A DNA stretch of 64,000 nt from Neolewinella lacunae (GTDB lineage: Bacteria; Bacteroidota; Bacteroidia; Chitinophagales; Saprospiraceae): NCBI RefSeq assembly GCF_014349155.1, contig NZ_JACSIT010000118.1, forward strand, positions 62,001 through 126,000, written 5' to 3'. The notes below the pieces were generated by a model. The model ran no database searches. It was not told the origin of the DNA and worked only from the letters and a program-made list of their open reading frames with translations. Position numbers and translations under genes: made by a program. Shown here piece after piece: positions 9,231 through 18,339 of this stretch; within the stretch, counting starts at the first letter, position 1, and the number at the start of each line of letters is the position of its first letter.

Positions 9231-10667
9231 TTGCTCTCTTTCATCAACGACAATTTCCTGTTGCGGGGTGCGGTGGCCGAACGCTTGTTTCACGCCACGG
9301 CCCGGCACCTGCCCGTAGTGGATTACCACAACCACCTCGATCCGGCGGCCCTGGCGGGTGACCGTACTTTCGAGGACCTTACTGCGCTGTGGATTGCGGG
9401 GGACCCCTACAAGCACCGGGCGATGCGCATCAATGGCATCACCGAAGAACGCATTACGGGGCAGGCCAGTGCCTACGATAAGTTCCTGGCCTGGGCCGAG
9501 ACTTTTCCGCGTACCTGGGGCAACCCGCTTTACCACTGGAACTGCCTGGAACTCCAACGCGTGTTTGGGGAGGAGGAACTTCTTTCGCCCGCGACGGCGG
9601 AGGACATCTGGCGGCGGGCCAACGCGCAGCTTGGGGAACCACGGCTCTCGGCGCAGGGCATTCTCCGGGGTTTTGGGGTGGAGACGCTCTGTACTTCCGA
9701 TGACCTCTTGCAGGACCTGGGCTTTCACGGCCGGGCCACGGCGCGGGGCACCTTGACGGTGCTGCCCTCGCTGCGGGGCGACAGCATTACGGACGTGACG
9801 CGGAGTGGCTTTCCGGCCTGGCTGGCGCAGCTGGCGGCGCTCACCGGGCGGGAGATCCGTACTTTGGAGGATTACCTCGTGGCGGTTGACCTGCGCTTGG
9901 AAGAATTCGCCAGGGCGGGCGGGGTGTTGGCCGACCACGCCCTCAACTCCGGCTACCGTTTTCTGCCCTGTACCCACGAGCGGGCGGCGGAGCTTTTTGC
10001 GGGCGCGGCCGCAGGTGCAAAGCTGGGGGAAGAAGCGGGGTTAGCGATCAAGAACTACCTCATCCTGGAGCTCGCCAGCCGCTACGCCAGCCGCGACTGG
10101 GGCCTGCAACTGCACGTCGGAGCACAGCGCAAAACCAGTGCCCGCCTGCGGAGTCTGGCCGGTGACGCCGGGGGCTACGCCAGCATTGGCAGCGCCGCCG
10201 ACGTGGCCAGCATCGCTACCCTGCTCGACACCATCGAACGCGGCCAGCACGGTTTGCCAGACATCATCCTCTACACCCTCAACCCTTCCGACAATGCCGG
10301 TTTTGCCAGCCTGACCGGCTCCTTTGCGGAATCGGGGCGGCCGGGGAAAATCCAGTTTGGCCCTTCGTGGTGGTACAACGACCACCTGGACGGCATCCGG
10401 GACCAACTGCAGGCCGTGGCGGCGCACGGCCTGCTGCACCACTTCATCGGCATGACGACAGATTCGCGCAGCTTGCTGTCCTTTTCCCGCCACGAATACT
10501 TCCGCCGCATCCTCTGTAACCTCCTGGGCGAATGGGTGGACGCAGGGCGAATCCCCAACGACGAAGCCCTGCTCACCGAGGCAGTCACCAACATCGGCTA
10601 CCGCAACGCCGCCGACTGGCTCGGGCGGAAAGTTGCGGCGGCCTCCCCCACCCTCTCGTCCAACTAA
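9231..10667 (+). CDS. uxaC: Glucuronate isomerase (uronate isomerase)
   Basis: Converts D-glucuronate to D-fructuronate, the first step of uronate catabolism. The metal-dependent amidohydrolase-type barrel is recognised from VVDYHNHLDPAAL near the N-terminus, LYHWNCLELQRVFG, SGYRFLPCTHERA, KNYLILELASRYASRDWGLQLHVGAQR and the C-terminal FIGMTTDSRSLLSFSRHEYFRR. Length of about 480 is normal. No ATG fits the start. TTG at 9231, eight bases after the preceding stop, gives LLSFINDNFLL, the usual UxaC N-terminus. An earlier in-frame TTG at 9186 would overlap the hydrolase gene. A copy of the 16-bp motif lies within the gene (10003-10018) and encodes a Gly-Ala-Ala-Ala-Gly-Ala stretch. Confidence 0.93.
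   Translation: MLSFINDNFLLRGAVAERLFHATARHLPVVDYHNHLDPAALAGDRTFEDLTALWIAGDPYKHRAMRINGITEERITGQASAYDKFLAWAETFPRTWGNPLYHWNCLELQRVFGEEELLSPATAEDIWRRANAQLGEPRLSAQGILRGFGVETLCTSDDLLQDLGFHGRATARGTLTVLPSLRGDSITDVTRSGFPAWLAQLAALTGREIRTLEDYLVAVDLRLEEFARAGGVLADHALNSGYRFLPCTHERAAELFAGAAAGAKLGEEAGLAIKNYLILELASRYASRDWGLQLHVGAQRKTSARLRSLAGDAGGYASIGSAADVASIATLLDTIERGQHGLPDIILYTLNPSDNAGFASLTGSFAESGRPGKIQFGPSWWYNDHLDGIRDQLQAVAAHGLLHHFIGMTTDSRSLLSFSRHEYFRRILCNLLGEWVDAGRIPNDEALLTEAVTNIGYRNAADWLGRKVAAASPTLSSN
10003..10018 (-). repeat. Dispersed motif copy 4 (GCC), inside uxaC
   Basis: Exact reverse-orientation copy within the uxaC reading frame. The frame is kept and gains an alanine/glycine-rich loop, FAGAAAGAK. 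Confidence 0.85.
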
Positions 10668-10718
10668 ATATTGCACCCCGAAATACTTCGGGACCATCGC
10701 CTGCGTGCGCGCAAAAAA

Positions 10719-11471
10719 ATGCTAACCATGAGCGTAGAAAAATATAAAAAAGAAGTGGGCATGATGAACCTGGAACGGTTGATCGAAGCCCGCGAAGTCA
10801 TTCCGGAAGTGACTTTCCCAATCTCCGACGAAGAATTGCTGACGCGCTACGAGCAGTTGTACGCCGGAGCGATCAACGACGTCCTGCGGGAATTTGTGCT
10901 GCTGGAACAGGCCCTGCCCAACCACATCAAACCCCTGCGCGAATACCAGACGGTGGCCGGATTTGCCTTTACGGTGAAGAGTGCGCCAAGTACGCTGGTG
11001 AGCGGCGAGATGGGCTTCCGCACCCAGATGCTGGACGCCATGCACGCCAACGCCTTCGTGCTGTACGACACGAGCGGCGACGAAGAAAGCACCGGCTGGG
11101 GCGGCGTGATGACGGCCACCGCCAAAGGCAAAGGCATCCGCGCCGCCTGTATCGACGGCGGCATCCGGGATACCCACCAGATTCTGGAAGCCAATTTTCC
11201 GGTATTCTACAAATATCGCTCCAGCAACGGCAGCCTGGGCCGCTGTTTGATTACCCACTACCAGATTCCGATTAAAATCGGCAAGGTATTTATTCGTCCC
11301 GGCGATATTATCGTGGGCGACGTGGACGGCGTACTCTGCGTACCCCGGCAGGTGGCCTACGACGTACTGCTGCGCGCCGAGGAAATCAAGCGGAACGAAA
11401 AAGAAATCTTTGGCTGGGTGAAAGCCGGTGAATCGGCCCAGGATATTATGGACAAGGGCGGTTACTTCTGA
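10719..11471 (+). CDS. RraA-family protein (putative aldolase/hydratase-like)
   Basis: A 250-residue member of the RraA/MenG-like fold, recognised by the GAINDVLREF segment, GWGGVMTATAKGKGIRAACIDGGIRD (the DGGxRD motif that binds metal and substrate in pyruvate aldolases of this family), and VFIRPGDIIVGDVDGVLCVP. Family members are 4-hydroxy-4-methyl-2-oxoglutarate/oxaloacetate aldolases or RNase E regulators, and the old label of menaquinone methyltransferase is wrong for the fold. Its place inside a uronate operon suggests work on a 2-keto acid such as KDG, which is an inference. ATG at 10719 is preferred over upstream TTG; ATG 10728 is also possible. Confidence 0.85.
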   Translation: MLTMSVEKYKKEVGMMNLERLIEAREVIPEVTFPISDEELLTRYEQLYAGAINDVLREFVLLEQALPNHIKPLREYQTVAGFAFTVKSAPSTLVSGEMGFRTQMLDAMHANAFVLYDTSGDEESTGWGGVMTATAKGKGIRAACIDGGIRDTHQILEANFPVFYKYRSSNGSLGRCLITHYQIPIKIGKVFIRPGDIIVGDVDGVLCVPRQVAYDVLLRAEEIKRNEKEIFGWVKAGESAQDIMDKGGYF

Positions 11472-13135
11472 TGGGAAAACTTGCTGCGCTGGACTATATT
11501 TCGATGGGTATTTACCTCGCCTTGATGGCCGGGGTGGGTTCTTTTTTCGGCTGGTTCATAAAAGACATCAAAGGTTATTTCAGTGGGGGCAATACCATCC
11601 CCTGGGGCATCTCGGCGGTGAGCAATTTCATGGGCTCGCTGAGCACCTTTGTTTTCATCGCCTACGCCGGCATTGCCTATACCGACGGACTGGTGGGTGT
11701 CACCGTTCTCTGGGGCGCAACCCTACCCTTCCTCTTTGCCGCGCTGGTGATTGGGAAGAAATGGGTCCGCTCCCGCATCCTCACGCCGGTGGAATACCTG
11801 GAAACCCGCTTCAACAACAATATCCGGCAACTCTTCAGCTGGACGGGACTGGGCATGCGCTTTCTCGACAACATGGTGCGGCAGTACGCGATGGGGATTT
11901 TCCTGACGGCGGCAACGGACCTGGACTTTGTAACGGCCATTGTCCTTTCGGGAGCCGTTACAACGCTGTTTACCATCGTCGGGGGCGTCTGGGCGGTGGT
12001 AGTGATGGATACGCTGCAATTCATTATTCTGGTCTTCGTTTCCGTCCTGCTCGTGCCACTCTCGCTCAACGCAGCGGGCGGTTTGGGGACCTTGATGACC
12101 AAGCTGCCGGAACATTTCCACTGGTTTAACGGTCCGAAAGGGCAACCGACCTGGCTGCTGGTGTATTACCTCATGCTGCTGCTGAAATACAACGGCAACT
12201 GGGTATTTATCCAGCGCTTTTACAGTGTGAAAGACGAAGCGGCCACCCGCAAACTCGGCTTTTTATCCGCCGCCCTGCTTTTCGTTTTTCCCATCATTTT
12301 CCTGCTGCCGGCCATTGCGGCGGCCGACATCCTCCCCGGCCTGGAAGACCCCGAACAGGCCTACGTGGCGCTGGCGGTGCAGCTCTTGCCGGCGGGATTA
12401 CTGGGACTGATGATTGCGGCGATGTTTTCGGCTACGATGTCTTCTTTGAATTCGGAGTTCAACGTGATGTCGGCCGTACTGACCAACGATATTTACAAAC
12501 GCCTCATTAATCCCGACGCAACGGAAAAACAGCTCATCCTCGTGGCGCGCCTCAACATCGTCTTGGTCGGTATTATCGTCGTGGGCGGCTCCCTTTTTAT
12601 TGGTCGGCTGGGCAGTGCCTTCGAGGCCAATAAATTGCTGACGGGGCTTTTTGCCATTCCGCTGGCCATCCCGCTCGTCCTCGGTTTATTGTTCCGCAAA
12701 ACGAATGCCATTGGGGCCTTTTTCACCGTGCTGACCGGCTTCGTGGCCGGCCTGGTCTTCAACCTCAACGGAAGTTTGAGTTGGGAGATGGCGACGCTGC
12801 TGCAAATCATTGCCTGTACGGTGGTCTTCTTCCTGAGTGGTTACCTGCTGGCTTCCCCGGAGGCTTACCGCGAGCGGGTGGCGGCCTTTTTTGCCAAGAT
12901 CGATCGGCCGCTCTCCGCCGCCGAAATTGGGGAGAGCGACCCCGCTTTCACCTTTGCCCTGAGCAACCTCTTCAGCATTGCCATTTTCGCTTCGGGCGTG
13001 CTGTTCAGTGCGATGAGTCTGCCCAGTGTGAATTTGTTGAGTGGGCGGATTGCGCTATTGATTGGCCTGGTCTGTATCCTGCTTTCCGCAGCCGTAAAAT
13101 GGGGTTTCACCGGTACTTTTCGTTTCAAAAATTAA
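11471..13135 (+). CDS. Sodium:solute symporter (SSS family), probable uronate or sugar importer
   Basis: A 554-residue inner-membrane transporter of the SSS family (2.A.21) with about 13-14 hydrophobic segments. Diagnostic regions are YFSGGNTIPWGISAVSNFMGSLSTFVFIAYAG (unwound helix 1 with sodium and substrate ligands), ILTPVEYLETRFNNNIRQ, WAVVVMDTLQFIILV and MIAAMFSATMSSLNSEFNVMSAVLTNDIYKR with the sodium-site serines. The start ATG overlaps the RraA stop (TGATG), so translation is coupled. Position among uronate enzymes suggests glucuronate or small glucuronosides as substrate, by inference. Confidence 0.92.
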   Translation: MGKLAALDYISMGIYLALMAGVGSFFGWFIKDIKGYFSGGNTIPWGISAVSNFMGSLSTFVFIAYAGIAYTDGLVGVTVLWGATLPFLFAALVIGKKWVRSRILTPVEYLETRFNNNIRQLFSWTGLGMRFLDNMVRQYAMGIFLTAATDLDFVTAIVLSGAVTTLFTIVGGVWAVVVMDTLQFIILVFVSVLLVPLSLNAAGGLGTLMTKLPEHFHWFNGPKGQPTWLLVYYLMLLLKYNGNWVFIQRFYSVKDEAATRKLGFLSAALLFVFPIIFLLPAIAAADILPGLEDPEQAYVALAVQLLPAGLLGLMIAAMFSATMSSLNSEFNVMSAVLTNDIYKRLINPDATEKQLILVARLNIVLVGIIVVGGSLFIGRLGSAFEANKLLTGLFAIPLAIPLVLGLLFRKTNAIGAFFTVLTGFVAGLVFNLNGSLSWEMATLLQIIACTVVFFLSGYLLASPEAYRERVAAFFAKIDRPLSAAEIGESDPAFTFALSNLFSIAIFASGVLFSAMSLPSVNLLSGRIALLIGLVCILLSAAVKWGFTGTFRFKN

Positions 13136-13138
13136 TCG

Positions 13139-13972
13139 ATGATGGATAAAATTGCCGTCGTCACCGGAGCCGGTGGCACCCTCTGTTCGGCCATGGCCAA
13201 AGCCCTGGCTGCCCAGGGCTGGAAAGTGGCCCTGCTGGGCCGCACGCTCAGCAAACTGGAAAAAACCCACGCCGAAATTGACGCGGCCGGTGGTACGGCC
13301 ATCTGCGTTTTGGCCGACGTCAGCAGCGAAGCCGAAGTGACGGCCGCCAAGGAAGAAGTGGAAGCAAAACTCGGCGTGGCCACTTTGCTCATCAACGGCG
13401 CGGGCGGCAACCAAAGCGCGGCCCTGCCCGACACCACCGAATTCGACGCCCGCGAACTGGAGCCGGAAAACGACAGCGTCAAAGGCTTTTTCAACCTGAG
13501 CATGGAAACCTTCCGCAGCGTCATCGAAATCAATACGATGGGCACCGTCATTCCCTGTTTCGTCTTCGGTAAAGCGATGGCGGCCGAGGGGCGGGGCAAC
13601 ATCATCAATTTTGCGTCGATGACCAGCTTCCGGCCCATCACGCGGGTGGCGGCGTACGCGATGGCCAAGAACGGGATCGTCAGTTTCACGCAGTGGCTGG
13701 CGGCGTATCTGGCACCCGCCGGCATCCGCGTTAACGCCATCGCGCCTGGATTCTTTCTCAACGAGCGAAGCCGGCAGATCATGTTCCACCCCGACGGCAG
13801 CCAGACCGTGCGCGCCCAGAACATCCTGCGGCAAACGCCCCTGAAGCGCTTCGGCGAGGCGGAGGAACTGATCGGCACCATGAACTGGCTCATCAGCGAC
13901 GAAAACGCGGGCTTCGTAACGGGCATCACTGTGCCGGTAGACGGCGGATTTTTAAGTAGTCCCGGCGTATGA
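13139..13972 (+). CDS. SDR-family oxidoreductase, probable D-mannonate oxidoreductase (fructuronate reductase)
   Basis: A 277-residue short-chain dehydrogenase. The cofactor loop is VVTGAGGTLCSAMAKALA (7-24), NGAGGNQS is the NAG-like motif, and the catalytic Ser/Tyr/Lys lie in FASMTSFRPITRVAAYAMAKNGI (Ser, Tyr and Lys in the usual spacing). It lies between the symporter and uxuA, and SDRs of this kind next to uxuA replace UxuB, reducing fructuronate to mannonate. The stop overlaps the uxuA start by 4 bp (ATGA). The activity assignment rests on context. Confidence 0.88.
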   Translation: MMDKIAVVTGAGGTLCSAMAKALAAQGWKVALLGRTLSKLEKTHAEIDAAGGTAICVLADVSSEAEVTAAKEEVEAKLGVATLLINGAGGNQSAALPDTTEFDARELEPENDSVKGFFNLSMETFRSVIEINTMGTVIPCFVFGKAMAAEGRGNIINFASMTSFRPITRVAAYAMAKNGIVSFTQWLAAYLAPAGIRVNAIAPGFFLNERSRQIMFHPDGSQTVRAQNILRQTPLKRFGEAEELIGTMNWLISDENAGFVTGITVPVDGGFLSSPGV

Positions 13973-14943
13973 AACTTTCTTTCCTTTTTTTCGGGAACCA
14001 ACCCGACGAAAAATGGCCACTCTGCCAGCAAATGGGCATTAAAACCGCCATTGCCAAATTGGCTCCGGAGCTTACCGGCGACCCGGCCATCGATGACTTT
14101 GCCAGCTTCGCAAGGTCGAAGCAAATCTTCAACGACCACGGCTTTGAACTCTACGGCCTGGAGGGCGATCAATTCCCGATGCAACGCATTAAACTCGGTT
14201 TGCCGGGGCGGGAAGATGACGTGGAACGCTACTGCCGGATGCTCGAAAATATGGGCCGGCTTGGCGTGAAATTGCTGTGCTACAACTTCATGGCCACGGG
14301 CTGGTTTCGCACCCGGGTGGCCGAGCGGGAACGGGGCGACGCGCTGGTGAGCCGTTTTGTGTATACCGACGACATCGTTCAGCAACCAACGCCGTACGGC
14401 AACTTCAGCGAAGCACAAATCTGGGAGAATTACCAGTGGTTTCTGGAACGCGTTTTGCCCGCAGCGGAGGCCGCCGGGGTGACGATGGGCCTGCACCCCG
14501 ATGATCCGCCGATCAGCCCGGTCCAGGGCATTGCGCGGGTTTTTACCAGCGATGCGGCTATGGAAAGAGCGCTATCGTTTTCGGATAGTCCGGCCCACCA
14601 AATCACCTTTTGCCAGGGGACTTTTACGACCATGCAGGAAGATGTGCTGGCCATGATCAAAAAATACGGCGCGCGGCAGAAAATTGCTTTTGTGCACATC
14701 CGCGATGTGGTGGGCACGCCAGCGGATTTTCGGGAAACCTTCCACGACAATGGCCCGACGGATATGTTTGCGGCGATGAAATTGTATAAGGAAATTGGAT
14801 TTACCGGGCCGCTGCGTTCCGATCACGTTCCTACGATGGCTGGCGAAAGCAACGAACATTTTGGATACGGTATGCAGGGAAATTTATTCGGCATCGGCTA
14901 CATCAAAGGGCTGATGCACGGGGCGGGCATTGCTCCTCAGTAA
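13969..14943 (+). CDS. uxuA: Mannonate dehydratase
   Basis: Dehydrates D-mannonate to 2-keto-3-deoxygluconate. The 324-residue TIM barrel of the xylose-isomerase-like superfamily has GLHPDDPPISPVQGIARVF (metal/substrate histidine), KIAFVHIRDVVGTPADFRETFHDNG and GPLRSDHVPTM, all UxuA hallmarks. It is shorter than the E. coli enzyme (about 394 residues) but has all the conserved blocks, as in the short UxuA forms. It overlaps the SDR gene by 4 bp and is followed by the 16-bp motif and the GH115 gene. No kdgK or kdgA is visible nearby, so the lower pathway must be elsewhere. Confidence 0.94.
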   Translation: MKLSFLFFGNQPDEKWPLCQQMGIKTAIAKLAPELTGDPAIDDFASFARSKQIFNDHGFELYGLEGDQFPMQRIKLGLPGREDDVERYCRMLENMGRLGVKLLCYNFMATGWFRTRVAERERGDALVSRFVYTDDIVQQPTPYGNFSEAQIWENYQWFLERVLPAAEAAGVTMGLHPDDPPISPVQGIARVFTSDAAMERALSFSDSPAHQITFCQGTFTTMQEDVLAMIKKYGARQKIAFVHIRDVVGTPADFRETFHDNGPTDMFAAMKLYKEIGFTGPLRSDHVPTMAGESNEHFGYGMQGNLFGIGYIKGLMHGAGIAPQ

Positions 14944-14950
14944 TTACTCT

Positions 14951-14966
14951 GCACCTGCGGCCGCGC
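14951..14966 (+). repeat. Dispersed motif copy 5 (GCC), left arm of an inverted pair
   Basis: Exact copy 8 bp after the uxuA stop codon and 13 bp before the GH115 start codon. It is paired in inverted orientation with the copy at 15058. Confidence 0.88.
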
Positions 14967-14978
14967 AAAAGGAATGAT

Positions 14979-17033
14979 ATGGACTTATTAAAATTGTTGC
15001 CGCTTTTATTATTTTTCTTTACGGCCTGTACGACCAATAAAGCAGATATCGATTGGGGCGCGGACGCAGGTGCAGAAATTGTCCTGGGAGCAGGGTTGAC
15101 GGCCCCGACGCTCCTGGCGGTGGAAGACTTGCGCAGTGACCTGGAAAAAATCACGGGCGTGCGTCCGGCCCTGGCGGCCGACCCCAAAAACTGCCAGCCC
15201 TGCATCGTCATTGAGCGCGATTCCGCCCTGGCTTCCGGCTGGGAACGCTACCGCATTGAAATCGGGGCCGACCGCATTCGCATCAGCGGTGGCGACGAGC
15301 GGGGGCTGATGTTTGGCATTTATCATTTTCTCGAGCATCAATTAGAAGTGGATCCCCTCTATTTTTGGTCGGGCCGCGAACCACAACGCCGGGAACAGTT
15401 AACATTGGCGGCCATGGACTATACCAGCGAGTCGCCCGATTTTAAATACCGCGGTTGGTTCATCAACGACGAAGACCTGCTTACGGAATGGATGGACAGC
15501 GGCGGAAAACGCAATATCCGCTACCCGTTTTACGGCGACGTAGTCAACGAAAAAGCGATGGACCACGTGGTCGAAGCCGCCGTGCGCCTGCGCTTCAACC
15601 TCATCATTCCCGCCAGTTTTCTGGATATTAAAAATCCGCCGGAACGCGCCCTGCTCGACGCCGCCGCCCGCCGCGGATTATTCCTTTCCATGCACCACAT
15701 CGAGCCGCTGGGCGTCAGTGCTTTTACCTACCAAAATTACTGGAAAGCGCGCGGCGAAGAGCCCCTGTTCAGCTTCTACAGCGCCCGCGAAAAAGTGGAA
15801 ACCACCTGGCGGGAATACGCCCGGGAATGGGCGCAGTACGACAACGTCATCTGGCAGGTGGGCCTGCGGGGCATCGGCGACCGCCCCATGTGGATGGCCG
15901 ACCCCGGCACGCCACAATCGGACGCCGAGCGCGCCAGCCTCATTTCCGAGGCCATGGCCCTGCAAAAGAAAATCATCACCGAAACGACGGGCGACGAAAA
16001 TCCAATAATGACCACCACGCTCTGGGCCGAAGGCGCTTATTTTAACCAACACGGCCTGCTGCGCATCCCCCGGGGCGTCATCACGGTCTTTGCCGACAAC
16101 AACCCCGGCTGGCACTGGCAACCCGATTTTTACGCAACGGAGCGGGAACCCGGGCGGCAATACGGCGTCTACTACCACCACCAGGTATGGGGCTGGGGTC
16201 CGCACCTCGCGCAGGCCATTCCTCCCCGGCAAACGGCGCAGGTGCTGGGCGAAGCCTACACGAGTGGCGCGCACGAGTACGCCATTCTCAACGTCAGTAA
16301 CGTCCGGGAATTCCTGCCGGGCCTGGCCGCCTCATCCGATATGCTCTGGAAAATGCGCGGCTTCGACGGCGACGTTTTCCTCCGCAACTGGGCGGCGGAA
16401 AATTTCCCCTCCGCCCCCGACGCCGTGCACCGGGCATACCTGGCTTACTTCGATGGCTACGCCGGCTTCGGAGACCGCAACATGCCCGGGTTTCTGGACG
16501 GACAGACCAAACACGAAGGACAAGCGGCGCTGAAACGCATCCGCGAGATCCTCGCCAACGGCTACACCCCACCGCAAGAAAGTCCGCAGACGAACAAAAA
16601 GGCCGACCCTTTCCACGCCGCCCTGGCGGGTGCCGACCCCAAAAAAGGCCTTCCCCTGGCGGAAAAGACCGCGCGCCTGGCCACCCAGATTGCTCATTTT
16701 CAATCGGCCGATAGCCTCAGCTCCGTTATCCTCACCCAACTCGCTACCGATCAGGAACGGCAGCTGCTGAGCGACAACCTCCGGACCCACATCCAACTCC
16801 AGCTCGCGCTGGGCCACTGGCTGCACGCCCTGCTGCGCGCTGAGTTGGCCCTGCAACATGCGGACGAAAACAGCGGCAAAACCCTGCTGGCCGATGCCGT
16901 CGAAGCACTCCTGGCCGTGGAAAACATCAAAGCCGGAGCCAGCCACGGAAAGTGGCAGCACTGGTACCGGGGCGATAAGAAAATGAACCTGCCGGGCTTA
17001 CTGGAGGAGACACAGAAGCTTGTGGGGGAATGA
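14979..17033 (+). CDS. GH115-family alpha-glucuronidase (lipoprotein)
   Basis: Predicted to release (4-O-methyl-)glucuronic acid from xylan. A 684-residue lipoprotein (FFFTACTT, lipid cysteine 17). The N-terminal domain (about 30-145) has the IRISGGDERGLMFGIYHFLE block, followed by the family signature YRGWFINDEDLLTEW (about 158-172) and the barrel with MHHIEPLGVSAFTYQNYW, WQVGLRGIGDRPMWM and WGWGPHLAQ. It appears to lack the long C-terminal beta-sandwich of larger GH115 enzymes. It provides free glucuronate for uxaC and uxuA of the same operon. The ATG at 14979 has an AAGGA site a few bases upstream. Confidence 0.9.
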   Translation: MDLLKLLPLLLFFFTACTTNKADIDWGADAGAEIVLGAGLTAPTLLAVEDLRSDLEKITGVRPALAADPKNCQPCIVIERDSALASGWERYRIEIGADRIRISGGDERGLMFGIYHFLEHQLEVDPLYFWSGREPQRREQLTLAAMDYTSESPDFKYRGWFINDEDLLTEWMDSGGKRNIRYPFYGDVVNEKAMDHVVEAAVRLRFNLIIPASFLDIKNPPERALLDAAARRGLFLSMHHIEPLGVSAFTYQNYWKARGEEPLFSFYSAREKVETTWREYAREWAQYDNVIWQVGLRGIGDRPMWMADPGTPQSDAERASLISEAMALQKKIITETTGDENPIMTTTLWAEGAYFNQHGLLRIPRGVITVFADNNPGWHWQPDFYATEREPGRQYGVYYHHQVWGWGPHLAQAIPPRQTAQVLGEAYTSGAHEYAILNVSNVREFLPGLAASSDMLWKMRGFDGDVFLRNWAAENFPSAPDAVHRAYLAYFDGYAGFGDRNMPGFLDGQTKHEGQAALKRIREILANGYTPPQESPQTNKKADPFHAALAGADPKKGLPLAEKTARLATQIAHFQSADSLSSVILTQLATDQERQLLSDNLRTHIQLQLALGHWLHALLRAELALQHADENSGKTLLADAVEALLAVENIKAGASHGKWQHWYRGDKKMNLPGLLEETQKLVGE
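15058..15073 (-). repeat. Dispersed motif copy 6 (TCC), inside the GH115 N-terminus
   Basis: Reverse-orientation copy within codons for Gly-Ala-Asp-Ala-Gly-Ala, just after the lipoprotein signal. It forms an inverted pair with 14951-14966 around the start of the gene. Confidence 0.82.
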
Positions 17034-17037
17034 GCGC

Positions 17038-18312
17038 CTAGCGCTTGGCCACACTCACCCGCCAAATGATCCCCGCGTCGTCATCACAGACCAGTAAGGA
17101 GCCATCTTTTTGCTCCATTACCCCAACGGGACGGCCATAAACTTCACCCGCCTCCGCGTCGGCAATAAAGCCCGTGAGGAAATCTTCGGGGGCTTGGGGC
17201 TTACCCGCCGCGTCAAAGGGGATAAATACCACCTTGTAACCACTGAAATTGGCCCGGTTCCAGGAGCCGTGTTGACCGACGAAAGCACCGTTGCGGTACC
17301 TGGCGGGGAAGGCATCGCCGACGTAAAAGTCGAAGCCCAGCGAAGCGGTATGCGGCCCCAGCGGCACGTCGGGCACGATCGCCAGGGACACCAATTCGGT
17401 ATGGGGATCTTCTTCCCAGCGCGGATCAGGCAATTGACCGAAATAGCTGTAGGGCCACCCGTAAAAACCGTTTTCCTGCACGCTCGTGGCGTAGTCGGGC
17501 ACCAGATTATCGCCCAGTTTATCGCGTTCGTTCACGGCCGTCCAGAGCTCCCCGGTGATGGGGTTCCAGTCCATCCCCACGGGATTGCGCAGGCCCGTGG
17601 CGAAGTTGCGTTTGCCGCTGCCGTCGGGGTTGATTTCGATGATGGTGGCGCGGTCCTCCTCCTTATCCATCCCATTTTCGCCGACGTTGCTGCCGCTGCC
17701 CACGGACACGTAAATTTTGCGGTCGTCCTTGCTGGCCAGCAGGTTGCGCGTCCAGTGGTTGTTGTAACCCTGGGGCGGAGTGGCCAAAATTTGCTCCGCC
17801 TTGGCGGGGTCGAGCGACTCCTGCCCCACCGTGTAAGGATAGCGGTAAGTAGCGTCGGTATTGGCCACGTAAAAATAGCCGTCGAGGATGAGCATCCCGA
17901 AGGGCTGCTTGAGGTCGGCCAGAAACACTTTGCGCAAATCGGGCCTGCCGTCGCCGTCCGTATCGCGGAGTAAAGTGATTTGATTGGCGCTGTTGCGGGT
18001 GTCGCTTTCTACGGCAAAAACGTCGCCGTTTTCGGCCTGGTAGGTCGAGCGGGGGTGCTGCAAATCGTCGGCAAAACGCTCCACGCGGAAGCCGGCGGGG
18101 GCCTGGGGCGTGCGGTCGGCGGGCCAGTCGATCACCTTACTTTGCTTCACCGCCGAAGGCGTAGTGTAGGGCGAAGGGATCACCAGCGGCCCGATGGCGG
18201 TCTCTACCGTATCGGCCGATTGTACGGCGAGTTCATTTTTGCGTTCGGTGGGCACTTTGGGGGCGCAGGCGGCCAGGGTCACGGCCAGCAGGAGGTAACA
18301 TAGCTTTTTCAT
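17038..18312 (-). CDS. PQQ-dependent sugar dehydrogenase-like (L-sorbosone dehydrogenase family) lipoprotein
   Basis: A 424-residue periplasmic six-bladed beta-propeller. Start ATG at 18312 gives MKKLCYLLLAVTLAACAPK, with lipid cysteine 16. Family features are the repeated blades with VERFADDLQHPRS, DTDGDGRPDLRKVFL, NNHWTRNLLASKDDRKIYVSVGSGSNVGENG, GLRNPVGMDWNPITGELWTAVNERD and HGSWNRANFSGYKVVFIPF. It oxidises aldoses or sorbosone in the quinoprotein family, but the substrate here is unknown. It is convergent with GH115, only 4 bp apart, so it is probably not part of that operon. Confidence 0.88.
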   Translation of the reverse strand: MKKLCYLLLAVTLAACAPKVPTERKNELAVQSADTVETAIGPLVIPSPYTTPSAVKQSKVIDWPADRTPQAPAGFRVERFADDLQHPRSTYQAENGDVFAVESDTRNSANQITLLRDTDGDGRPDLRKVFLADLKQPFGMLILDGYFYVANTDATYRYPYTVGQESLDPAKAEQILATPPQGYNNHWTRNLLASKDDRKIYVSVGSGSNVGENGMDKEEDRATIIEINPDGSGKRNFATGLRNPVGMDWNPITGELWTAVNERDKLGDNLVPDYATSVQENGFYGWPYSYFGQLPDPRWEEDPHTELVSLAIVPDVPLGPHTASLGFDFYVGDAFPARYRNGAFVGQHGSWNRANFSGYKVVFIPFDAAGKPQAPEDFLTGFIADAEAGEVYGRPVGVMEQKDGSLLVCDDDAGIIWRVSVAKR

Positions 18313-18339
18313 ATTGCTAAAATTCGTCCCGCTGGGCAA

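Noticed and set aside
10719-11471. Demethylmenaquinone methyltransferase for the RraA-family gene
   Set aside because: The fold has no SAM-binding motif; that label is a historical misannotation of the family.
13132-14496. A 454-codon minus-strand open frame
   Set aside because: Antisense across both the SDR and uxuA genes, which overlap by 4 bp and carry clear motifs.
16237-16245. CGCAGGTGC inside the GH115 gene as a further copy of the dispersed motif
   Set aside because: The GCGC half-site is missing at the required distance, and the codons are ordinary; only the 9-bp half is present.
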